64,000 nucleotides of DNA from Erwinia_E haradaeae_I (lineage in GTDB: Bacteria; Pseudomonadota; Gammaproteobacteria; Enterobacterales; Enterobacteriaceae): assembly GCF_900698925.1 (NCBI RefSeq), contig NZ_LR217713.1, positions 1 through 64,000 on the forward strand. Reading direction: 5' to 3'. The position numbers were made by a program, and so were the translations under genes. Position 1 is the stretch's first letter, and each line of letters begins with the position of its first letter. Under the pieces are notes generated by a model. The model was given only the letters and a program-made list of their open reading frames with translations, ran no database searches and was not told the DNA's origin. Positions 58,306 to 64,000 of this stretch are shown here, in pieces.

Positions 58306-60401
58306 TTTTGAGTATACAAAATCTACTTAGTGATATTGTATCTGATTTTATTTGTAAAATATAGGACTTGGGTGGTTTTAGTTATGATCTTTCTTCAGGG
58401 AAAGATGATTTGTACTTTTAAAGAAGAGCATGATCTACTAATAGTTTAGAAGGGGTTAAGAAGCTTATTAGTGAAAATAGGAAGATAATATCAAAAATAG
58501 TCATCCATTAATAAGAAAAATTAATAAGAAAAAGATGAAGTTAAGGGGATTATTATATAATTTTCAGGATGTGGTACGATGATATGTATGATGATATTTT
58601 TAATTATTTAGGCAAGATTAAATAGTTTTCTATTTTTTAAGAAGAGTGCGCTATGTTTAGTTGTTTATATTTAGAATCATAGAATAATTATAATGATTTT
58701 ACTACATGATTTTTACATCAAATGTAAGAAGAAGATACATTTATCTTTTATAATATGATTATTTTATCTTATTGCTTATTTTAAGAGATCTTCAGATCTT
58801 AACGGAGTTATTCAGATGATAGTTCTTTTATTTACAAAGTACATAAGATAAAATCTTTGTTTTTCCTATTGTTCTAAGTTATGTTAGATTTAACACTATT
58901 AAATTACAAGATTTTTAGTAAAGAAATTTTTATAGAAGGATTTTATACCAGAAAAGGAATAGAGAAAAAGATTTTCATCCATATTGGTGTTTCGTGATGA
59001 TAAGGCAGAAACTGGTGATTGCATAGTTTCGATATGGATGGTATGGGGTGTCTATTGCTTATATACGATATACTAGAGATATTATTATAAAGTTTTTTTC
59101 ATTTTCTATCATAGAAAATATCTTACTTAAGCGAAGAGATTAAGTGTATACTATCATAATTAGCGTAATATATGAGAATATATATTCTATAATCGATTAT
59201 ATTAATTTATGTGTATCCAAATTTTTAAGAGATCTGGATTATAATATACAAAGAAGCATTTTAAGTCTGGTAAGTGGCGGAGGTAAAAATGGGCTTGATT
59301 ATTTGATACGTTAGAAGTGAATGATTGGTTAGGATTCTTAGAATAAATAATTATTTTCTTTTACCTAAGTTATGATCGTCTTTGTTACGTGGTAATAATA
59401 GGTACATGTAAATTATTACAATGTATTGTCAGATTTTGCGCGTATGTCTAATTGATTTTTTGTTATGATAATGTTATTAAATATTGTATGAATTGGGATT
59501 GTATTGGGTTTATGATTGATAAAGTTATAGTACGATAATGGTTATGATAATGTTATATTATTACTTTGTAGTTAGTAATAAGAATAGAGATGTTTTATAG
59601 ATAAGACTATACAAGTAAAATATATTTCGTATGCATAAATTCAAGTTCAAGAGATTTTGTTATAGAGGGAAACGTTACAATATACGGTATATTGATTATA
59701 TTTATATATCTTTTTTTAATTAACTTGTGTTATTATCGGATAATCATAGATGTTAATGATTTTCAATGATTTGTTATTAAAATAATTCCAACGTTATTTT
59801 TAGAAGAAGATATAACGATAATTTAATGATTATCTGATTTTTTAATGTATTTTAAATAAAGCATATTTTTTTATTGGATAAAAAGTTTTATCTAAATTAA
59901 TTATATTTTATTTTTTTATGCTTATCATTTTATGATAGAGATTCTTGATTATGTAAAAGTATCGAGATAAGATTGATGTAGCAACTGTTAGTTTAGATAA
60001 AAGATGTATAATATAATTATATTAATATAACGTATAAAGAAGGGGTGTGATCAGTACGAAAAAATATGAAGATAGCATTATAATTTTCTAATTTCTTTAG
60101 CTTACTTGATGTGAACGTTAATAATTTTTTTAAAAACATTATTTCATTATCAGAACAATGACGGAATCATATTGACTTATAATATCATGATGTAGATATG
60201 GCGAATAATAAATTTAAATTTAATAAAGTAAGATTTTAGAGAAAATAATTATTTATGGGTAAATATTTTATTAATTCCATGCAAAATGAATTTAAGTAAT
60301 TTTTGATATTTATTGTTGAGGTGTGGTTGATTCAATATAAATACGACATTATTATAATATATATGTCTTAATTTAATAAATTATTTCTACTATAAATAGT
60401 T
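58306..60401. other. 2.1 kb spacer between convergent prmB and the antiporter gene
   Basis: No gene. It contains a 13-base tandem repeat (58508-58533), a 16-base direct repeat (59462-59477 and 59541-59556), and an orphan ribosome-binding-site-like GGAGG (59279-59283) followed by ATG at 59289 and a stop five codons later, possibly a relic start. Confidence 0.55.
58508..58533. repeat. 13-base tandem duplication
   Basis: TTAATAAGAAAAA is present twice head to tail (58508-58520 and 58521-58533). Non-coding, probably slippage. Confidence 0.9.
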
Positions 60402-61715
60402 TTATAGCTCCTTTTTAGTTCGGTGATTGTAGAAAAACACTAGTATACCTGGTAAGTATAGTAGAAGGGACAAAAGAAGATTGGTAAGTCCTGATGCATA
60501 TAATAACCAAATTCCATATATGCTTGCACCAGTTGCCGTGATAGTAATGCCTGGTTTGTTTAATCTTAATGCTACTTTAAAAAGATACATAGTTACTAGT
60601 AAATAAGGTAACAAGATCATTTCTGATGCAATAGTAAGGAGAATATTGTAGTCACAATTAGTAAAGTAAGATAGAATTAGTCCAATTTGAACCAAGGCAT
60701 TGGTGAGATAAAGAGAGATAGTTGGCGCTCCATGAGGATTACGTAGACTGAGACTTGGCATAAGAAAGCTTTGGTTCATTACAGTAATGGGCGGAACTTC
60801 TGCTGCCATGATTGTCCAACTTAGATATGCGCCACATACTGAAAGAATTAGACCAATTACTATAATAATAGTGCCTCCGTATCCCATTAAGTTATACATT
60901 AATCCAGCCATAGAGGGGTTATGCATTATTGCCAGTTCTTTTCGTGCAACAATACCAAAAGATACAAGTGTAACTAGTATATAAATAGCTAGTGCAGCCA
61001 GGACCGCTAATAATGTAGCCGAGCTAATATCATGTTTATTACGTGCTCTCTCCGACATGACTAGTGCGCCTTCAATGCCAATAAATACCCAAAGTGTAAT
61101 CAGCATGGCATCCTTTACTTGTTGCCAAATAGGCTTTTCTAGCGCTTGGCCGATAAAATCAAACCGGAAGCAACTATATCGAAAATTAATGCTAGCTAGT
61201 ATAATAAATAACCCTAGAGGCAGAAGTTTACCAATAGTTGCTATAAGATTAACATTTGCTGCAGTTTTGACTCCTCGTACAATTAGTGCGTGAATTAGCC
61301 ATAATAAAAGAGACGATGCTAAGAGAGAATAGCAGGTATTACCATTTCCAAAGACAATATAGTCTGAGGAGTCACTAAAAATGCTTATAGAAGAAAAAAT
61401 AATAACTAGATAAGCTACATTAGCGATTATAGCAGATAACCAATACCCCCATGCGGAGCAAAATCCAATTAAATTACCAAAACCTGCTTGAGCATAAATA
61501 AAAATACCACCATCTAGATTAGGTGTCAGTTTTCTTAGAAAAATAAATGTTAATGCTAAAAGAATTATGCCCCCTCCAGTGATGCTCCAGGCTATTAAAA
61601 GCGCCGCTGGGCTTGCGATGGCTGCCATGTTTTGCGGTAAATTAAAAATACCGGCACCTAGCATGGAGCTTAAAACTAGTGCAGTTAAAGCACTCAATCC
61701 TAATTTTTTGTTCAA
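60402..61715 (-). CDS. ydgI: Putative arginine:ornithine antiporter (ArcD/YdgI type, APC superfamily)
   Basis: An amino-acid antiporter with about eleven hydrophobic segments. The sequence resembles E. coli YdgI (ArcD) throughout: KKLGLSALTALVLSSMLGAGIFNLPQNMAA, NLDGGIFIYAQAGFGNLIGFCSAWGYWLSA, LLITLWVFIGIEGALVMSERARNK, SVCGAYLSWTIMAAEVPP and LLTIASEMILLPYLLV. The start is TTG with GAGG (61721-61724) five bases upstream. It is 437 aa, about 23 short of E. coli, lacking the last predicted membrane helix. Substrate is inferred from family only; no arginine deiminase genes lie nearby, so it may serve amino-acid exchange with the host. Confidence 0.88.
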   Translation of the reverse strand: MNKKLGLSALTALVLSSMLGAGIFNLPQNMAAIASPAALLIAWSITGGGIILLALTFIFLRKLTPNLDGGIFIYAQAGFGNLIGFCSAWGYWLSAIIANVAYLVIIFSSISIFSDSSDYIVFGNGNTCYSLLASSLLLWLIHALIVRGVKTAANVNLIATIGKLLPLGLFIILASINFRYSCFRFDFIGQALEKPIWQQVKDAMLITLWVFIGIEGALVMSERARNKHDISSATLLAVLAALAIYILVTLVSFGIVARKELAIMHNPSMAGLMYNLMGYGGTIIIVIGLILSVCGAYLSWTIMAAEVPPITVMNQSFLMPSLSLRNPHGAPTISLYLTNALVQIGLILSYFTNCDYNILLTIASEMILLPYLLVTMYLFKVALRLNKPGITITATGASIYGIWLLYASGLTNLLLSLLLYLPGILVFFYNHRTKKEL

Positions 61716-62498
61716 AAAAACCTCAGATATAGAAAATATTAGTTAATTTAAAAATTTTATGTAATTGGGTTTTTTTACAATAGACACTAAGCATTAATGT
61801 AATACTTAAATCACTTTGTATACAGAACTGTGTTAATTTGAAAAATCCTTTCCCTTGGAAAGGATCCTGTTACATAAAGACAGATATTTTATCATTCAGA
61901 TTTCATTATGTATTGATAATCTATAGAATTAAATTATTTTGTCTTAGCTAGATTATTAGAATTAGTTTAATTCTGTATTAAAGATAGTTGTGATAAGAAT
62001 ACATTCTTTTTTGATTGTTTCTATATATTTATTCTACGTCTCGTGACTATTTTCAGTTTGTTGTTAGCTAGTCTATATTATTTTTATTGTCCAAGGTAAT
62101 TAGGGCGACATCTTTTTAAAATTATGAAAGATTGTATTATGTAATTTATCTCATGTGGCTCTATATATATAAAATATAATGTTTTACTCAGAGGATTGGT
62201 TTTCTTGACTACAAGGACATACAGCCTGTATTACATTAATCTGTGAATTTACAGTCACAGTATATTTTGATTGATATAATCAAATGTTAAGATAACTATA
62301 TTTACTTTATAGTGTCTTAGATTATCTATTTATAAATATATTTTTTAGAAAAGAAATAGAAAATTCGTGATATATGCAATGATACTATGATTGATCATAG
62401 TGTTGGTTCTGTTAGTTTTTTTTATTAAGTTTCTTCGTTGCTCTGACTAGAATTAGATCATTGATTTAAAATATATGTTGCAATATTATGTTTTATTT
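61716..62498. other. 0.78 kb spacer between ydgI and sbcB
   Basis: No gene, RNA or clear terminator was recognised. Both neighbours are on the minus strand, so it contains the ydgI promoter, which cannot be singled out. Confidence 0.5.
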
Positions 62499-63947
62499 TT
62501 AATAACCATCTAAGTGTGTATGTAATTGAAGTTCTTTTGCGTAAGATAAAAGATCTCCTAGGATTTTCGTTTTATTTTGATTCAATTTATTGAGATCTAA
62601 TAGAGTATGGATCTGTTCTATATATTGATTAAAATATTTCTGAGTAAGTGTAGAGCGACGCTGTTCCAGCCAAATTTTTTTTTCTATACTGTTTAGAGTT
62701 TTAGGAAAGTTACGGGCTCGAAAGCGAAATAATAGCTTTGATAGTCGTTCATCATGAAATGATAAACGTAGACTAGACAATGTTTCTGGATTAGTGTTGC
62801 GTATAATTTTAATAGAAGACTGATCTTTTTGGTTAAAGAAACCATTATAAAGCTGTGCATCAACATCCTCTAATTGTAGAATAGGTGGCTCTTCTGAGTA
62901 CAGTTCTATAATTTTTTTACTTATTTGAGGATGTTGTTCTAATTTTTTAAAGTTATTTAAACAATCCTGGATATTTATATTAATCCTCTTAGTATCTAAG
63001 TCTCGTAATGTATGGGCTGGTGCAATTACCGGGCATCTATTAAGATGTACTAGCTTCAGGGGTATGGTAGAGCTTTTATCGTAGTTTTTATGACAGCTAT
63101 AGAGCTCGTCACGTAATGTATTTGCATTTTTTTCAAATAAGGGCGCAATATTTTTGCTTAGGTCGCAAACTATCAATGTATTTTGTTTTTTTGGATGCCA
63201 TCCTAGTGGAGAAATTAAGCTAGTATATTTACGTTTTTTACCAAATGTATTGGAAACATATACTAGTATCTGTATTTCTCGTATATTAATTAATGTGTTA
63301 AGCTGAGCTTTATTTCTATAGTGGTATAGGAAGTGATAGAGCCTCGGTTGTTTTTTTTTGATGAGTTTAGCTAGCTCAATTGTAGCGTAGACATCATCTA
63401 TAGCATCATGAGCATGATGGTGCGCGATTCCATTTTCTTGAGTAAGTTCTTCTAGACGCAGACTAGGCAAGCCGTCTAAATCTAGAGGCCATTGTATTCC
63501 TTCTGGTCGTAAGGCGTAACAAGCCCGTATTACGTTTAGTAAGTCCCATCTACTGTTTTTATTTTTCCAGCTCCAGGAATAGGGATCACAAAAGTTACGA
63601 TAGAAGAGGTTTCGACTAATTTCATCATCAAAACACACATTGTTATAACCCATCACGCACGTATTTGGAATGTTGAATATTTTATAAATTTGCTTAGCAA
63701 ACTGAGACTCATTAATACCGCGTTTACAAGCAATTTGTGGTGTAATACCTGTAATTAGAACAGATTCGGCTTGCGGGAGATAGTCCAGTGCAGGCTGGCA
63801 ATATATCACTTTTGGATCTCCCACAGGGTTGAAATTGATATCAGTACGTACAGAAGCGAATTGCGCTGGTCGATCTAATAATGGATTGGTTCCAAAAGTT
63901 TCATAGTCGTAAAATAGAAGCGTAGGTTGCATTAGTATATTGTTCAT
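62499..63947 (-). CDS. sbcB: Exodeoxyribonuclease I
   Basis: A 3'-5' single-strand DNA exonuclease used in recombination and mismatch repair. It is 482 aa (E. coli 475). The DEDDh catalytic residues are visible: D14 and E16 in FYDYETFG, the aspartate in CFDDEISRN, and HDAIDDVYAT with the histidine and last aspartate. RWDLLNVIRACYALRPEGIQWP, GLPSLRLEELT and the C-terminal FRARNFPKTL are conserved. Start at 63947 has no obvious ribosome binding site; an ATG five codons on (63932) is possible. Confidence 0.97.
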   Translation of the reverse strand: MNNILMQPTLLFYDYETFGTNPLLDRPAQFASVRTDINFNPVGDPKVIYCQPALDYLPQAESVLITGITPQIACKRGINESQFAKQIYKIFNIPNTCVMGYNNVCFDDEISRNLFYRNFCDPYSWSWKNKNSRWDLLNVIRACYALRPEGIQWPLDLDGLPSLRLEELTQENGIAHHHAHDAIDDVYATIELAKLIKKKQPRLYHFLYHYRNKAQLNTLINIREIQILVYVSNTFGKKRKYTSLISPLGWHPKKQNTLIVCDLSKNIAPLFEKNANTLRDELYSCHKNYDKSSTIPLKLVHLNRCPVIAPAHTLRDLDTKRININIQDCLNNFKKLEQHPQISKKIIELYSEEPPILQLEDVDAQLYNGFFNQKDQSSIKIIRNTNPETLSSLRLSFHDERLSKLLFRFRARNFPKTLNSIEKKIWLEQRRSTLTQKYFNQYIEQIHTLLDLNKLNQNKTKILGDLLSYAKELQLHTHLDGY

Positions 63948-64000
63948 AGTGTAAGGATGTTGTAGTAAAGCATAGACTTATCTTTAATGATAGATCATGA
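63948..64000. other. sbcB upstream edge of the window
   Basis: Fifty-three bases with no gene, presumably part of the sbcB promoter region; the next gene lies outside the window. Confidence 0.5.

Noticed and set aside
1..64000. CRISPR arrays, phage, insertion sequences, toxin-antitoxin or secretion loci
   Set aside because: No regularly spaced repeats, transposase, integrase or related frames were seen; all recognised genes are housekeeping or transport genes.

Overview
The window looks like part of the reduced, AT-rich chromosome of an obligate insect endosymbiont from the Enterobacterales. The proteins are close, full-length matches to Escherichia coli K-12 proteins in length and motifs (judged from memory of the families; no search was run). 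About 40 genes are scattered through AT-rich spacers. By my sum, coding covers about 41 kb of 64 kb, or roughly 65%. No phage, insertion sequence, CRISPR array, rRNA or tRNA gene was recognised. A sharpshooter symbiont of the Baumannia type, or a Blochmannia-like ant symbiont, would fit, but the assignment is inference.

Layout. Bases 1-253 hold four DnaA-box-like 9-mers and an AT-rich tract directly before mnmG, the same arrangement as enteric oriC. mnmG, pyrG, eno, trxA and rho follow on the plus strand (0.25-8.9 kb). Next come apaH, the ribosomal/tRNA operon rpsP-rimM-trmD-rplS, purL and tadA on the minus strand (10.5-20.9 kb), then rpiA, lgt, polA and purM-purN on the plus strand (22.1-29.5 kb). 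tcdA (minus) and sppA-ansA (plus) lie at 30-37 kb. groS-groL and the complete F-type ATP synthase operon atpBEFHAGDC are on the minus strand (37.2-46.6 kb). The gluconate pair gntK-gntU is on the plus strand (48.3-50.2 kb). The electron-transport cluster rsxABCDG, without rsxE, is on the minus strand (51.1-55.8 kb). Last come prmB (plus), an ArcD/YdgI-type arginine:ornithine antiporter (minus) and sbcB (minus).

How the genes fit together. Energy metabolism is covered by ATP synthase, the Rsx ion/electron complex, enolase and a gluconate route feeding 6-phosphogluconate towards RpiA. Purine synthesis (purL, purM, purN) and CTP synthase supply nucleotides. A translation-quality set (mnmG, tcdA, tadA, trmD, rimM, prmB) and GroESL maintain protein production. 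polA, sbcB and the origin-like region concern replication and repair.

Most notable observations. The 3'-5' exonuclease site of PolA has lost all four metal-binding acidic residues. Thioredoxin has CSPC instead of CGPC and has lost three further glycines. The rsx cluster ends without rsxE or nth. Spacer G-over-C skew supports rightward replication from the left end, yet 25 of 40 genes, including atp, groESL and rpsP-rplS, point against it. I found no convincing new multi-gene system; most long spacers appear to be eroded sequence with scattered hairpins and small tandem duplications.
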